A DNA stretch of 64,000 nucleotides from Lachnospiraceae bacterium (lineage in GTDB: Bacteria; Bacillota; Clostridia; Lachnospirales; Lachnospiraceae), in assembly GCA_031272985.1 (NCBI GenBank), contig JAISSU010000018.1, positions 1 to 64,000 on the forward strand. Reading direction: 5' to 3'. The translations under genes and the position numbers were made by a program. The stretch's first letter is position 1. Each line of letters starts with the position of its first letter. The notes beneath the pieces are model-generated. The model had not been told where the DNA came from. It searched no databases and was given only the letters and a program-made list of their open reading frames with translations. Shown one piece after another: positions 39,309 to 49,276 of this stretch.

Positions 39309-39336
39309 CTGAACCGCGGTATAGAATCAAGTTCAG
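39309..39336. promoter_or_regulatory. Inverted-repeat element upstream of permease copy 2 (site B)
   Basis: CTGAAC (39309-39314) and GTTCAG (39331-39336) are perfect inverted arms enclosing CGCGGTATAGAATCAA. The blocks ACCGC, GTATAGAA and GTTCAG match the element at 30340-30366 with the same spacing. The remainder of the 39114-39476 gap shows no gene. Confidence 0.5.
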
Positions 39337-39476
39337 CTTAATTTTTACCAAGACTTATTCATATGAATTAATAATAATTATTGCTTATTTCTATATGTGA
39401 TGCGTTCAAAATTTGAGAGTTGATTTGGAAACGGAAATTGGGATTTTTGTATGAAATGACAGTTTTCAAAAAGTTA

Positions 39477-39505
39477 TTGACAGTCAATAGTGGAATATGT
39501 ATAAT
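39477..39505 (+). promoter_or_regulatory. Consensus sigma-A promoter for greA
   Basis: Perfect TTGACA (39477-39482), 17-base spacer and perfect TATAAT (39500-39505), 45 bases upstream of the greA start. Confidence 0.88.
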
Positions 39506-39550
39506 GATGAAATTGTGAAAGCGGAATTATACGCGAAGGAGCATTTGGAG

Positions 39551-40039
39551 ATGGAAGGGAAAAAGAAAATACTTACTTATTCAGGACTGAAGGCGCTTGA
39601 GAGTGAGCTTGAAAATTTAAAAGTCGTGAAACGCAAAGAAGTTGCGAATAAGATTAAGGAAGCAAGGGAACAAGGAGATTTGTCTGAGAACGCAGAATAT
39701 GACGCTGCGAAAGACGAACAACGTGACATTGAAGCACGCATCAATGAGCTGGAAGCGATTTTAAAGAATCCTGAAGTCATTGACGAGGAAGAAGTAGATT
39801 ACAATAAAATCAATGTCGGATGTCTGGTGCGTTTATTGGATCAGACTTATAATGAAGAAGTCGAGTTTACCATTGTGGGATCTACCGAGGCTAACAGCCT
39901 GAAGGGGAAAATCTCGAACGAATCACCTATTGGCGAAGCGCTTCTGGGGAAGGAAGCGGGGGACATAGTCTTAGTGGAGACGCAAGCCGGCACAATGAAA
40001 TACCAGATATTAAACATAAGCAGGGCACCCGCTGCGTAA
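39551..40039 (+). CDS. greA: Transcription elongation factor GreA
   Basis: A 162-residue factor that rescues backtracked RNA polymerase by stimulating transcript cleavage. ATG 39551 is selected from AAGGAG 9 bases upstream and the family length of about 158 residues. The N-terminal coiled coil carries the acidic tip motif [13 protein letters not shown]. The C-terminal FKBP-like domain has [17 protein letters not shown]. It is followed by a terminator and then lysS, a common Firmicutes order. Confidence 0.96.
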   Translation: MEGKKKILTYSGLKALESELENLKVVKRKEVANKIKEAREQGDLSENAEYDAAKDEQRDIEARINELEAILKNPEVIDEEEVDYNKINVGCLVRLLDQTYNEEVEFTIVGSTEANSLKGKISNESPIGEALLGKEAGDIVLVETQAGTMKYQILNISRAPAA

Positions 40040-40098
40040 TTATTTATTGCAGAGCGTTTTATTAAACGCCTGAAAAACCATTACAAACGGAAAATTAT

Positions 40099-40122
40099 GG
40101 GCGGCCGAATGCCGCCCGTTTG
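40099..40122 (+). terminator. Rho-independent terminator after greA
   Basis: Stem GGGCGGC (40099-40105) with GCCGCCC (40111-40117), loop CGAAT, tail GTTTGTT. It lies 60 bases past greA; lysS would then need its own promoter or read-through. I saw no T-box in the 120 bases before lysS. Confidence 0.75.
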
Positions 40123-40242
40123 TTACATTATATAAGATATGTTTCCATGGGGCTTATGAAAACCATCAGGCATAGTATTTTAGTGGTGAAGGCGGGAGGC
40201 GACATGGGTGTCCCCGTAATCTAATTAGAAGAGGAAAATGAA

Positions 40243-41739
40243 ATGGAAGGGCAGCAATCACAACAAAGACAGCAGGAACCTGATTTAAATCAATTAAGAA
40301 AGGTCAGAAGGGAAAAGCTTTCTGCTTTGTGCGCAGAGGGAAAGAATCCTTTTGAAATAATGAAATATGATGTTACCCATCACAGTACCGATATTAAAGA
40401 GGGTTTCGCCAATCTTGAAGGTAAAGAGGTATCCGTGGCAGGCCGCATGATGCAAAAGCGCGTCATGGGGAAGGCGTCTTTTTGCAATATTTCCGATTTA
40501 AAGGGCAATATCCAAATCTATGTCGCGAGAGACAGTGTGGGAGAAGAGCCGTATAAAGAGTTCAAAAAGATGGATATCGGGGATATCGTCGGTGTGAAAG
40601 GGACAGTGTTTAAGACCCAGATGGGAGAGATATCCGTACACGCCGAAAGTATTATACTGCTTTCGAAGAGCCTGCAGATATTACCTGAGAAATTCCATGG
40701 TCTGACCAATACGGATATCAGATACAGGCAGAGATACGTGGATTTGATTGTTAATCCTGAGGTGAGGGACACTTTTATAAAGCGCTCAAAAATAATCACT
40801 TCAATTAGGAATTACTTAGATGGATTAGGCTTTATCGAGGTGGAGACCCCGATGCTCGTTCCGAACGCAGGCGGAGCCGCCGCGAGACCTTTTGATACGC
40901 ATTTTAATGCTTTAGATGAGGATGTGCATTTAAGGATTTCGCTGGAACTTTATTTAAAGCGCCTGATCGTAGGAGGACTGGAGCGTGTATATGAAATAGG
41001 GAGAGTTTTCCGAAATGAGGGACTCTCAGTCAGGCATAATCCTGAGTTTACCTTGATGGAGCTGTATCAGGCATATACGGATTATTATGGAATGATGGAG
41101 CTTTGTGAGAATCTGATTCGCCATACAGCGATGGAGGTGCTCGGAACTACTGTGATTTCATACGAAGGAACAGAGATTGATCTATCAAAGCCCTTCGCTA
41201 AGCTAACAATGCTTGAGGCTGTTAAGGAATACGCCGGGATTGATTTTTCGGAAATAAAAACTGATGAAGAGGCGAAAGCGCTGGCGAAAGAAAAGCATAT
41301 AGAATTTGAAGACAGGCATAAAAAAGGCGATATCCTTAATTTATTCTTTGAAGAATTCGTTGAGGAGAAACTCGTCTGGCCGACATTCATCATGGATCAT
41401 CCGGTAGAAATCTCGCCATTGGCTAAGAGAAAGCCGGAGAATCCTGATTACGTGGAGAGGTTCGAGTTATTTATTACCTGCCGTGAATTCGCGAATGCAT
41501 TCTCGGAGCTTAATGACCCTATAGACCAGAGAGGGCGTTTTGAGGCACAAGAGGAATTAAAAGCGCAAGGGGACGAGGAAGCAAACAGCATGGACGAGGA
41601 TTTCCTGAATGCACTGGAAATCGGAATGCCCCCGACAGGCGGAATCGGAATCGGAATAGACAGATTGGTTATGCTATTGACGGATTCGGCGGCTATTAGG
41701 GATGTGCTGTTATTCCCGACGATGAAGAGCTTAAATTAG
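40243..41739 (+). CDS. lysS: Lysyl-tRNA synthetase, class II
   Basis: A 498-residue enzyme charging tRNA-Lys. The N-terminal OB-fold anticodon domain ([18 protein letters not shown] near residue 65) is followed by the class II catalytic core: motif 1 near [22 protein letters not shown], motif 2 with [18 protein letters not shown], and motif 3 with [15 protein letters not shown] near the C-terminus. Length is standard. ATG 40243 follows AGAGGA. An N-terminal glutamine-rich stretch precedes the conserved LRKVRREKL. Confidence 0.97.
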   Translation: MEGQQSQQRQQEPDLNQLRKVRREKLSALCAEGKNPFEIMKYDVTHHSTDIKEGFANLEGKEVSVAGRMMQKRVMGKASFCNISDLKGNIQIYVARDSVGEEPYKEFKKMDIGDIVGVKGTVFKTQMGEISVHAESIILLSKSLQILPEKFHGLTNTDIRYRQRYVDLIVNPEVRDTFIKRSKIITSIRNYLDGLGFIEVETPMLVPNAGGAAARPFDTHFNALDEDVHLRISLELYLKRLIVGGLERVYEIGRVFRNEGLSVRHNPEFTLMELYQAYTDYYGMMELCENLIRHTAMEVLGTTVISYEGTEIDLSKPFAKLTMLEAVKEYAGIDFSEIKTDEEAKALAKEKHIEFEDRHKKGDILNLFFEEFVEEKLVWPTFIMDHPVEISPLAKRKPENPDYVERFELFITCREFANAFSELNDPIDQRGRFEAQEELKAQGDEEANSMDEDFLNALEIGMPPTGGIGIGIDRLVMLLTDSAAIRDVLLFPTMKSLN

Positions 41740-41829
41740 TAGAATTTGATTGCATTTTCCTCTCATTCCTTTTAAAATTTGTGAAAGGCATTCAAAGTTA
41801 CCAAAGAACGTCAACAAAGAGATAGAACT

Positions 41830-42609
41830 TCAGTACGCCTCGCGTATTTCCTGATAGAATCCGATATGTTTGGCGTCGTAATTAAAGTCCATGTGCAGAT
41901 GCCCGAACCACCAGTGTTCGAACAGGACATTTTCTTCGAGCCAATCGAAAAATTCTATGAGTGGCTTTGACCAAGGATTGCTATTTGGGTTAAAGCCAAG
42001 ATGGTGATAAACGCGGGACGATGCCGTGTGTGTCAGTATGTAGTCTACTTTATTGTCAAGAGCTGCGAGATTTGCTTTCCCCGAGGCGATTTCATCAGGC
42101 GAAGGGATTTCCTCTTTCCACCAGCTTTTGCCCGGGACGCGGCACAAGTACTGCTCATATTTAGGCAATTTCTGAAAATCTGCATAAAAATCCTTTGAAT
42201 GATAATCCTCAAGGTGAGATGAAATAATGAAATCCAAAGGGCGGCCGCAGTCATGACTCGCGGCACCGCCCATGGTAAAGAATGTCTTTCCCTCAATAGT
42301 ATAAACCTGACCTCGCATTAAATGCGTAATCTTTTTTCCGAGTTCCTGAACCTTACCCCCGAATTTTTCGCTGACATGGTAGCGGTTTAATAACGTAAAA
42401 TTCTCGTGATTCCCGTCCAGGAAGAGAGTCTGGCATTTTAACCTGTTCCAGAAATTACGTACTTTATTATCGCCTCCATAGTTATCCCAGCAAATCCCGA
42501 AATCTCCGAGCACAATAAGAAAATCGCTCTCAGTGAGCGAGGGCATCAATTTAAAGATCTTATTAACGTCATAAGTACCATGCGTGTCGCCGGTAATGTA
42601 AATGGCCAT
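41830..42609 (-). CDS. Calcineurin-like metallophosphoesterase
   Basis: A 259-residue phosphoesterase with the dimetal motifs in order: GDTHG (residues 7-11), GDFG (near 35), GNHEN (near 70) and a late HLHMDF. Members cleave phosphomono- or diesters, but the natural substrate cannot be read from sequence. It lies just downstream of the PiT phosphate permease gene on the same strand, separated by 42 bases, so it may be part of a phosphate-related unit. Confidence 0.88.
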   Translation of the reverse strand: MAIYITGDTHGTYDVNKIFKLMPSLTESDFLIVLGDFGICWDNYGGDNKVRNFWNRLKCQTLFLDGNHENFTLLNRYHVSEKFGGKVQELGKKITHLMRGQVYTIEGKTFFTMGGAASHDCGRPLDFIISSHLEDYHSKDFYADFQKLPKYEQYLCRVPGKSWWKEEIPSPDEIASGKANLAALDNKVDYILTHTASSRVYHHLGFNPNSNPWSKPLIEFFDWLEENVLFEHWWFGHLHMDFNYDAKHIGFYQEIREAY

Positions 42610-42651
42610 GGTGATTTTCCTTTGCGCACATAATAGCCTTATTTATATCTA

Positions 42652-43614
42652 TTATTGTACCACAAAATGGAAGTAAACTAAACCGAAAAGAAAGGTGAAT
42701 AGTCCGGCTATTGTAGGAGTGCCGAACCATGCAAGAAAGATATTGCGAAGCACCTTAAAATCTACATTATGTGTGCCTTTTACAAGTCCTGCACCGATTA
42801 CGGCTCCTACTGTCGCCTGTGTGGTAGAAATCGGTATGCCGATGAGGGCGAATAAGAAAATGGTCAGGGCGCTTGAGAGAACGACGATTACGCCTGTGAG
42901 CGGTGATAATGTGGTGATGCGGGCACCGACCGTGTACATTACGCGTTTTCCGTAGGTGATAGCGCCTATGGCAATCATTGCTCCGCCGATTAATACAGCG
43001 GCGTCGGTGCTTAGGAGCCCGAGTTTCCCTGTGTAAATCCCGGTGGCATTGGCCACATTATTAGCTCCAAGAGAATAAGCGCCGAATATTCCTGTAGCGA
43101 AATATCCGATTTTAATTACAGTATCAAAGGCGGCGAGGCTCTGAATACGCCCGTTTACGACCTTTTCAGAGAGTTTACATAGTAGATAACACACGGCGAT
43201 CGAGCAAATAGGTGTGGCAATCCACGCCGAAGCGAATTTTGTAGTGGCAGACCAATCAGCCTGCCCGCAGGCGGCGCCCCAGCCTATGATGGAGCCTACG
43301 ATCGCCTGAGAGGTGGAAATAGGCATTTTCAGTACGGTCATGACAGTGCAGGAAATGCCGGCTGAGAGCAATACAAGGAAAGCCGCCATACCGGTGGTGA
43401 TGCCACTATTGTACCCGTAGGTCCCGAGATTTTCCACTCCCGGCTTTCCATTCAGATACGCGCCCACTATTACAAAAATACCGGTAAGTATAACGGCCGT
43501 TCGGTATTTTATCATATTAGTAGTAACCGCAACCCCGAAGGCATTTGCGGCATGATTCGCGCCCAGTGACCAACCCAGGAAACAGCCGGACGCGATAAAG
43601 ATGATTGTACTCAA
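42652..43614 (-). CDS. PiT-family inorganic phosphate permease
   Basis: A 320-residue membrane transporter of about ten helices built from two inverted halves. Each half bears the family signature: GANHAANAFGVAV near the N-terminus and GANNVANATGI in the middle; MPISTSQAIVGSIIGWG and IPISTTQATVGAVIGAG are the paired partner motifs. A TTG start at 43614 is used, with AAAGGTG lying over the stop of the preceding PhoU-like gene. It imports phosphate with a cation. The pair with a DUF47 protein is the usual arrangement. Confidence 0.92.
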   Translation of the reverse strand: MSTIIFIASGCFLGWSLGANHAANAFGVAVTTNMIKYRTAVILTGIFVIVGAYLNGKPGVENLGTYGYNSGITTGMAAFLVLLSAGISCTVMTVLKMPISTSQAIVGSIIGWGAACGQADWSATTKFASAWIATPICSIAVCYLLCKLSEKVVNGRIQSLAAFDTVIKIGYFATGIFGAYSLGANNVANATGIYTGKLGLLSTDAAVLIGGAMIAIGAITYGKRVMYTVGARITTLSPLTGVIVVLSSALTIFLFALIGIPISTTQATVGAVIGAGLVKGTHNVDFKVLRNIFLAWFGTPTIAGLFTFLFGLVYFHFVVQ

Positions 43615-43619
43615 TTGTA

Positions 43620-44270
43620 TTACACCTTTCTGAAAATCATCATTACCTGGACGCTATTAGCGATGGATTCAATCTGGTCTGAGATGTCGCCCATGTGGTG
43701 GATGAAGTATTTTGTCTGGTTTTTCACTGCTAAATCCAAATCCATTTCATAGAGTCTCTTTATCAAAGAGAATTCAATTTTGTCAGCCTGACTTTCAATC
43801 TGGCGTATGCGGTCTATTAAAGAGCCGTCTTTAATCAGTTTTTCATAATTATCAAAAAGAGTGCCGACTACCTCGGAAAGAAGCTCGAGCTGGTCCTTTG
43901 AGATGATGGTCATTTCCTCGATATCATCTTTCATCTCCGGAGGAATGAAGACCTTTTCAATCACTATCTCGCGTGAGAGGTCCTCTGCCTTATCGGCTAT
44001 TTTATCCGTGGAACTGACAATTTCGATGATGTCTTTACGAGTGCCCGGCAAAAGCGCACCCGTAAGGAGCTGACTGATAATCTCATTACGAAGAGAATCA
44101 GCCTCCTTTTCGAGGGTGCTGATCTGCTCTGAAAGTGCAATCGTGGCAGCACTTATGCCGCTGTTAAAATACTCGCTGATGTAATCACAATAGACGCTGT
44201 AGCAATCGATAACCTTATTAAAGTGCTGATCCGTTAAGTCAAGAATCTTTCTGCTGTTTCCAAATAACAT
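43620..44270 (-). CDS. PhoU-like DUF47 protein, PiT accessory
   Basis: A 216-residue all-helical protein of the DUF47/PhoU-like family: MLFGNSRKILDLTDQHFNKV, two helical bundles with TDKIADKAEDLSREIV and QIESQADKIEFSL acidic motifs that bind metals in PhoU proteins. ATG 44270 follows AAGGGGG. It is encoded 5 bases ahead of the PiT gene and is taken to modulate that transporter. Cre-like sequences lie upstream. Confidence 0.9.
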   Translation of the reverse strand: MLFGNSRKILDLTDQHFNKVIDCYSVYCDYISEYFNSGISAATIALSEQISTLEKEADSLRNEIISQLLTGALLPGTRKDIIEIVSSTDKIADKAEDLSREIVIEKVFIPPEMKDDIEEMTIISKDQLELLSEVVGTLFDNYEKLIKDGSLIDRIRQIESQADKIEFSLIKRLYEMDLDLAVKNQTKYFIHHMGDISDQIESIANSVQVMMIFRKV

Positions 44271-44292
44271 ATGGTGTACCCCCTTGGTTTAC

Positions 44293-44394
44293 GCAAACGT
44301 TTTCGGATGGAAAAAGTATAACACTTAGCATTTAAAACGTCAATATAATTAAATCAATTATTGTAAAATTTATAAATATGCGGAAACGTTTTCG
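44293..44394. promoter_or_regulatory. Two cre-like boxes upstream of the PiT unit
   Basis: GCAAACGTTTTCGG (44293-44306) and CGGAAACGTTTTCG (44381-44394) share the AAACGTTTTC core of LacI/CcpA-type operators, each with mismatches to the cre consensus. A third related box, TTGCAAACGTTTTGAG, is at 47214-47229 ahead of the FAD oxidoreductase gene. Confidence 0.4.
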
Positions 44395-44494
44395 AGATAT
44401 ACATTCTATTGAAACTACATTGACACTAATAAATGGTTAAGCAATCTAACCGGAAAATGAACGTCAAATATTAACGTCAATTATTTATTAATAA

Positions 44495-44537
44495 TTAGCA
44501 CTCTCCTCTTGACAGTGCTAATTCTATGTGTTATAGT
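44495..44537 (+). promoter_or_regulatory. CIRCE (HrcA) operator overlapping the clpB promoter
   Basis: TTAGCACTC (44495-44503), nine bases, CAGTGCTAA (44513-44521): the CIRCE inverted repeat with one mismatch in the second arm. It overlaps the -35 box TTGACA (44509-44514); the -10 TATAGT (44532-44537) follows after exactly 17 bases. HrcA would therefore repress clpB directly and release it on heat shock. Confidence 0.92.
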
Positions 44538-44562
44538 TCGCATAGAACACGGAGGTGATGTT

Positions 44563-47139
44563 ATGAACATACAAAAATTTACTCAAAAATCAATTCAGGC
44601 GATTCAGGATATCGAAAGAATCGCAATGGAATACGGTCATCAGGAGATAGAGCAGGAGCATCTGATTTATGCGCTATTAACTCAGGAAGACAGTCTTCTT
44701 TTGAAATTGTTTGAAAAAATGGGATTTGATAAAGGTGCGGTTATTAACCGCATTGAAGAGGCACTAAATAAGCGACCCAAAGTGCAAGGCGGGAAGCCCT
44801 ATATCGGGCAGGATCTTAATAAGGTACTGATTAATGCCGAAGATGAAGCCAAACAGATGGGAGATTCCTATGTCTCGGTAGAGCATCTTTTCCTTGCACT
44901 CCTAAAATACCCGAATAAGGAAATGAAGGCTTTCTTCCGTGAATTCGGCATCAGTCGCGAAGGCTTTTTGCAGGCACTTTCTACAGTGCGAGGTAATCAG
45001 AGGGTGACGACTGATAATCCGGAGGCCACCTATGACACATTAAATAAGTACGGGATTGACCTTGTTGAGCAGGCAAGAGAGCAAAAGCTCGACCCTGTCA
45101 TCGGACGAGATGCGGAAATCAGAAATGTAATACGGATTTTGTCGAGAAAGACTAAGAATAATCCGGTATTAATCGGAGAACCGGGTGTGGGGAAGACTGC
45201 GGTAGTGGAAGGATTGGCTGCGAGGATTGTAAAGAAAGACGTACCTGAAGGTCTGCAGGATAAGACGATATTTTCTCTGGATATGGGGGCGCTCGTTGCG
45301 GGAGCAAAATACAGGGGCGAATTCGAGGAACGGCTAAAAGCGGTTTTGGAAGAAGTAAAGAAAAGCGACGGGAAAATAATATTATTCATCGATGAGCTTC
45401 ATACCATTGTAGGCGCAGGGAAAAGCGAAGGGGCGATGGATGCCGGAAATATGCTTAAGCCCATGCTCGCAAGGGGTGAGCTACACTGTATAGGGGCGAC
45501 CACTCTGGATGAATACAGGAAATATGTGGAAAAGGACGCTGCTTTGGAGAGGCGATTCCAGCCTGTAATGGTCGACGAGCCGACAGTAGAGGATACGGTT
45601 TCAATTCTGAGGGGCTTAAAAGACAGGTACGAAGTTTTCCACGGAGTAAAAATAACGGACGGGGCTTTGGTGGCCGCGGCTGTGCTTTCAGAGAGATATA
45701 TTTCGGACAGATTCCTGCCTGATAAGGCAATTGACCTCGTGGATGAGGCCTGCGCACTGATAAAGACGGAACTTGATTCCATGCCGCAAGAGCTCGATGA
45801 ACTTCAAAGAAGGATAATGCAGTTAGAAATCGAAGAAGCAGCTCTTAAGAAAGAGGAAGATAGATTAAGCCAGGACAGACTCGCGCTTTTACAAGAGGAA
45901 TTGTCAGAACTTAAGGAAGATTTCGCGGGCAAGAAAGCTAAATGGGATAATGAAAAGACTGATGTCGAGAGGGTCAGAAAAATCCGCGAGGAAATCGACA
46001 AGGTGAATCAGGATATTCAGAAAGCCCAGCAATCATATGATTTGGAAAAGGCGGCGCAATTGCAATACGGTCAATTGCCGAAACTAAAAAAAGAACTGGA
46101 AGAAGAGGAAAGCAAGGTAAAGGACGAGGATTTATCACTGGTACACGAGAGTGTAACCGATGATGAAATCGCAAAAATCGTCTCACGCTGGACGGGGATT
46201 CCTGTGGCTAAACTCGGGGAAAGTGAACGCAGCAAGACCTTGCATTTGGATGAGGAATTACATAAAAGGGTAGTTGGGCAGGACGAAGGCGTAACATTGG
46301 TTTCGGAAGCAATATTGCGCTCGAAAGCGGGTATAAAAGACCCCGGAAAACCGATAGGTAGCTTTTTATTCTTAGGTCCCACCGGAGTAGGAAAAACGGA
46401 ACTTGCAAAGGCATTGGCTCAGTGTCTGTTTGATGACGAATCTAATATGGTAAGAATCGACATGAGCGAATATATGGAGAAACACTCCGTTGCAAGATTA
46501 ATCGGAGCGCCTCCGGGATATGTGGGATATGAGGAAGGAGGACAATTAACCGAGGCCGTACGCCGCAAACCATACAGCGTGGTGCTGTTTGATGAAATCG
46601 AAAAGGCTCATCCGGACGTATTCCATGTATTGCTTCAAGTTCTCGATGATGGCAGAATCACGGATTCGCAAGGGCGGACTGTGGACTTTAAGAACACGAT
46701 TTTGATATTGACTTCAAATATCGGATCGCAGTATCTTTTAGACGGAATTGACGAAAACGGTGTCATTAAAAAAGAAGCAGAAGAGGCGGTACTGGAGGAA
46801 TTGCGACTGAACTTCAGACCGGAATTCCTAAACAGACTTGATGAGACAATACTATTTAAGCCATTAACTAAAGCAAATATCGGCGCAATAATTGATTTAT
46901 TCATAGCGGATATAAACAGACGGCTCTCTGACAGAGAAATAAGCGTCGCGCTGACAGATGCGGCAAAAGCTCTCGTTACCGAAAGAGGTTACGACCCGGT
47001 GTACGGAGCGAGACCCTTAAAGAGATATCTGCAAAAGCATGTCGAGACCCTCGCAGCAAAGCTCATGCTCGAAGGAAACGTGGGCGCCGGACAGGTAATA
47101 ACAGTGGATGTAAGGGAAGGGGAACTGGTAGCGAAATAG
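44563..47139 (+). CDS. clpB: ATP-dependent disaggregase ClpB
   Basis: An 858-residue Hsp100 chaperone that, with DnaK, pulls proteins out of aggregates. ATG 44563 follows GGAGGTGAT. Clp N domain (residues 1-145), AAA domain one with [13 protein letters not shown], the long coiled-coil middle domain (about 400-525, rich in Glu/Lys) that distinguishes ClpB, and AAA domain two with [13 protein letters not shown] and sensor-2 [10 protein letters not shown]. All motifs are intact. Control by HrcA is evident from the CIRCE element. A strong hairpin follows the gene. Confidence 0.97.
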   Translation: MNIQKFTQKSIQAIQDIERIAMEYGHQEIEQEHLIYALLTQEDSLLLKLFEKMGFDKGAVINRIEEALNKRPKVQGGKPYIGQDLNKVLINAEDEAKQMGDSYVSVEHLFLALLKYPNKEMKAFFREFGISREGFLQALSTVRGNQRVTTDNPEATYDTLNKYGIDLVEQAREQKLDPVIGRDAEIRNVIRILSRKTKNNPVLIGEPGVGKTAVVEGLAARIVKKDVPEGLQDKTIFSLDMGALVAGAKYRGEFEERLKAVLEEVKKSDGKIILFIDELHTIVGAGKSEGAMDAGNMLKPMLARGELHCIGATTLDEYRKYVEKDAALERRFQPVMVDEPTVEDTVSILRGLKDRYEVFHGVKITDGALVAAAVLSERYISDRFLPDKAIDLVDEACALIKTELDSMPQELDELQRRIMQLEIEEAALKKEEDRLSQDRLALLQEELSELKEDFAGKKAKWDNEKTDVERVRKIREEIDKVNQDIQKAQQSYDLEKAAQLQYGQLPKLKKELEEEESKVKDEDLSLVHESVTDDEIAKIVSRWTGIPVAKLGESERSKTLHLDEELHKRVVGQDEGVTLVSEAILRSKAGIKDPGKPIGSFLFLGPTGVGKTELAKALAQCLFDDESNMVRIDMSEYMEKHSVARLIGAPPGYVGYEEGGQLTEAVRRKPYSVVLFDEIEKAHPDVFHVLLQVLDDGRITDSQGRTVDFKNTILILTSNIGSQYLLDGIDENGVIKKEAEEAVLEELRLNFRPEFLNRLDETILFKPLTKANIGAIIDLFIADINRRLSDREISVALTDAAKALVTERGYDPVYGARPLKRYLQKHVETLAAKLMLEGNVGAGQVITVDVREGELVAK

Positions 47140-47172
47140 AAATGGATAGTTAGGAAACAGATAAAAATGTAA

Positions 47173-47202
47173 ATTTCGGCAGGACAAGAGTTCTGCCGAA
47201 AT
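47173..47202 (+). terminator. Hairpin terminator after clpB
   Basis: Perfect 10-bp stem ATTTCGGCAG (47173-47182) with CTGCCGAAAT (47193-47202), 33 bases past clpB; tail GTTACAAT is only weakly T-rich. Confidence 0.65.
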
Positions 47203-47277
47203 GTTACAATATATTGCAAACGTTTTGAGTGAATTGGCGATAACAGGGAAACGGTCATTTGAGAGGGGATTTTAATT

Positions 47278-48744
47278 ATGAGAGATGCAAATTTTGACGC
47301 AATTGTTATCGGGGCAGGTCCCGGTGGAGCAACTGTGGCGAGTCTGCTTGCAAACGATGGTAAACACATTCTTCTTATTGATAAGAACGCGAGTGCGGGC
47401 GGAAAGATGACGACATTTCATAAGGGCGGACATACATATGAGATGTTTCCTCTAAACCTTATTCCATATGCTCCGTCGCTGTTTGAGAAACTTGCGGAAA
47501 CCGTAGGAAAGAGTGATAAGGTCAGAAATGTCGCGGCTAAATTTCCGGAGGATAAAGTAAATATACTGTATCACGATAGAGCAGGTAAAGTTCATGAGCT
47601 GGATTCGGGCAATCTCTCAACATTTAAGTCGCTCAAAATGAGTGTCGGAGAGATTATTCGCTCAGTTATTGCGGTTATTAAAATGCTTACGATGAGTGAT
47701 AAGCGTCTTTCGAAACTCGAAAAAATTTCCGCGTTTGATTATATGAATAATCTTAACATTCCCGAAGTAACGAGGGTGTTTGTCACAGCTTCTTTCGGGG
47801 AGGGTGCTTTTGAAATGTCCAGTGACATGGTCCCAGCGTCGCATATGATTCGAGCGTTTAGATTGGGAATTAGCAAAAAGCATCCGACACCGCGGTATTA
47901 CGAGGGCGGCGTAGGCGGCTTTTTTACGACAATGGTTGAGACTGTACCCGAACATGGTGGCAAAATCCTTTGGAAGACGCGTGTAAAGTCTATTGACATA
48001 GAGGATGGGAAAGCAATCGGTGTAACGACGGAGAACGGCGAGAAATATACGGCCCCGCTCATTATTTCCAATGCGGGCATTCGTCAAACTGTAGTAAAAC
48101 TGGTAGGTGAGGAATATTTCCCGGAAGAATATGCAAAGAGGATTAAAGGATTGCAAAGCAATCTCGCAGACGTTGGCTGGCGGTTTTTCACCAATAGGAA
48201 AGTACTTGATTACTCGACTTATGTTTATTTTCCATATAATTGCCTCGAACCTTGGAGCGCGTTTGAGGTAATGAAGGATGGGAAGAAAAAACCCACAAGT
48301 AATTACATTTACATCGGAACGAAATCCGTTTATCCGACTATTTCTCCTGAAGGGAAGCAGGTAATTTATGCCGTAATGAGTGCGCACCCGGATCCTGAGC
48401 AGGATTTAACACCATATTTAAACTATATTGAAGAAAAGCTAAAAATGTTGTTTCCTAAGCTCTATGAAGACGGCGTTATTGAGCAAAAAGAGGTCATGGG
48501 GCTGCGCGAGGTAAGCGCCCTCGGAGTGGACAAAATCTTTCCGGGTCAAGGCGGAGAGAGTTACGGCATCGCCAATTCTATCGGTCAAAGCGACGGTGAC
48601 CGTCCGACTTGTGATTTACCAATTCCGGGATTGTACTGCGTGGGCAATGACACGGAGGGCTTCGGCGTGGGGACACACAGGGCAGTCGAGAGCGGGTTTA
48701 TTACTTATGAGAAGATTGCTAATACTTTACACTCTGTGAAATAG
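47278..48744 (+). CDS. FAD-dependent oxidoreductase, phytoene-desaturase-like
   Basis: A 488-residue flavoprotein. FAD-binding Rossmann motif DAIVIGAGPGGATVASLLA is at residues 8-26, followed by the GG-doublet GGKMTTF. The C-terminal FAD motif is GLYCVGNDTEGFGVGTHRAVESG. Overall length and plan match the CrtI/phytoene dehydrogenase-related family, also found in non-carotenoid desaturases and retinol saturases. No other isoprenoid genes are near, so a carotenoid role is doubtful. ATG 47278 follows GAGAGGGGA. A cre-like box is at 47214-47229. Confidence 0.85.
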   Translation: MRDANFDAIVIGAGPGGATVASLLANDGKHILLIDKNASAGGKMTTFHKGGHTYEMFPLNLIPYAPSLFEKLAETVGKSDKVRNVAAKFPEDKVNILYHDRAGKVHELDSGNLSTFKSLKMSVGEIIRSVIAVIKMLTMSDKRLSKLEKISAFDYMNNLNIPEVTRVFVTASFGEGAFEMSSDMVPASHMIRAFRLGISKKHPTPRYYEGGVGGFFTTMVETVPEHGGKILWKTRVKSIDIEDGKAIGVTTENGEKYTAPLIISNAGIRQTVVKLVGEEYFPEEYAKRIKGLQSNLADVGWRFFTNRKVLDYSTYVYFPYNCLEPWSAFEVMKDGKKKPTSNYIYIGTKSVYPTISPEGKQVIYAVMSAHPDPEQDLTPYLNYIEEKLKMLFPKLYEDGVIEQKEVMGLREVSALGVDKIFPGQGGESYGIANSIGQSDGDRPTCDLPIPGLYCVGNDTEGFGVGTHRAVESGFITYEKIANTLHSVK

Positions 48745-49276
48745 CATCTTCATGCGGCTGATATAGCCATTCATTAATTGTTTGCATAGTAATATCTACC
48801 GAAAAGATTTCATCCGCACAACGCTTTAAGGCGTCTTCCATTAGTCTTGAATTGCACTATCTCAATTCCCGGGAAGCGACATATTTCCTGCGCAAGTTCA
48901 TGAACTTCGTTGAAAAAACGGCATATTATATGTTTTCTATATCTGATGCCGCTAAGCCAATTTAATACATTGATTTTCTTTATGCCCTCGATATTGCCAT
49001 CGGCGAAAATGCTGTCGCTTGTAAATATGGTTTTGAGGTATATCAACTGCAAAATACTTTGGATTTGTGGATTGTAATCCATAAAATTCGCATTGTAAAG
49101 AAAAATATGGAATGCAATCCATATTTTATCTAATGTGTGCTAAAATCCGGATTGTATAGGATTATTTTTAGCGTCATTATTTCATTGTAAAAGAATCCGG
49201 ATGAGATTATAATTGAAAATAACGTTTGAGGTTTATTGAACAAGTAGGGTTACAAATAAATCCGGAGGGGACAGTC
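48745..49276. other. 532-base spacer rich in inverted repeats
   Basis: No convincing gene. A minus frame at 48810-49082 lacks a ribosome site and resembles nothing I know. The right half contains repeated ATCC/GGAT inverted elements: TGGATTGTAATCCA near 49068, a 10-bp perfect stem AAAATATGGA/TCCATATTTT (49102-49111, 49118-49127), and AATCCGGAT twice (near 49152 and 49194). These look like operator or terminator structures between the two flanking genes. Confidence 0.5.

Noticed and set aside
40123-40242. T-box leader before lysS
   Set aside because: No T-box consensus or specifier-loop structure seen in the short upstream region.
48810-49082. 90-residue minus-strand open frame
   Set aside because: No ribosome site, no recognisable family and located in a repeat-rich spacer.
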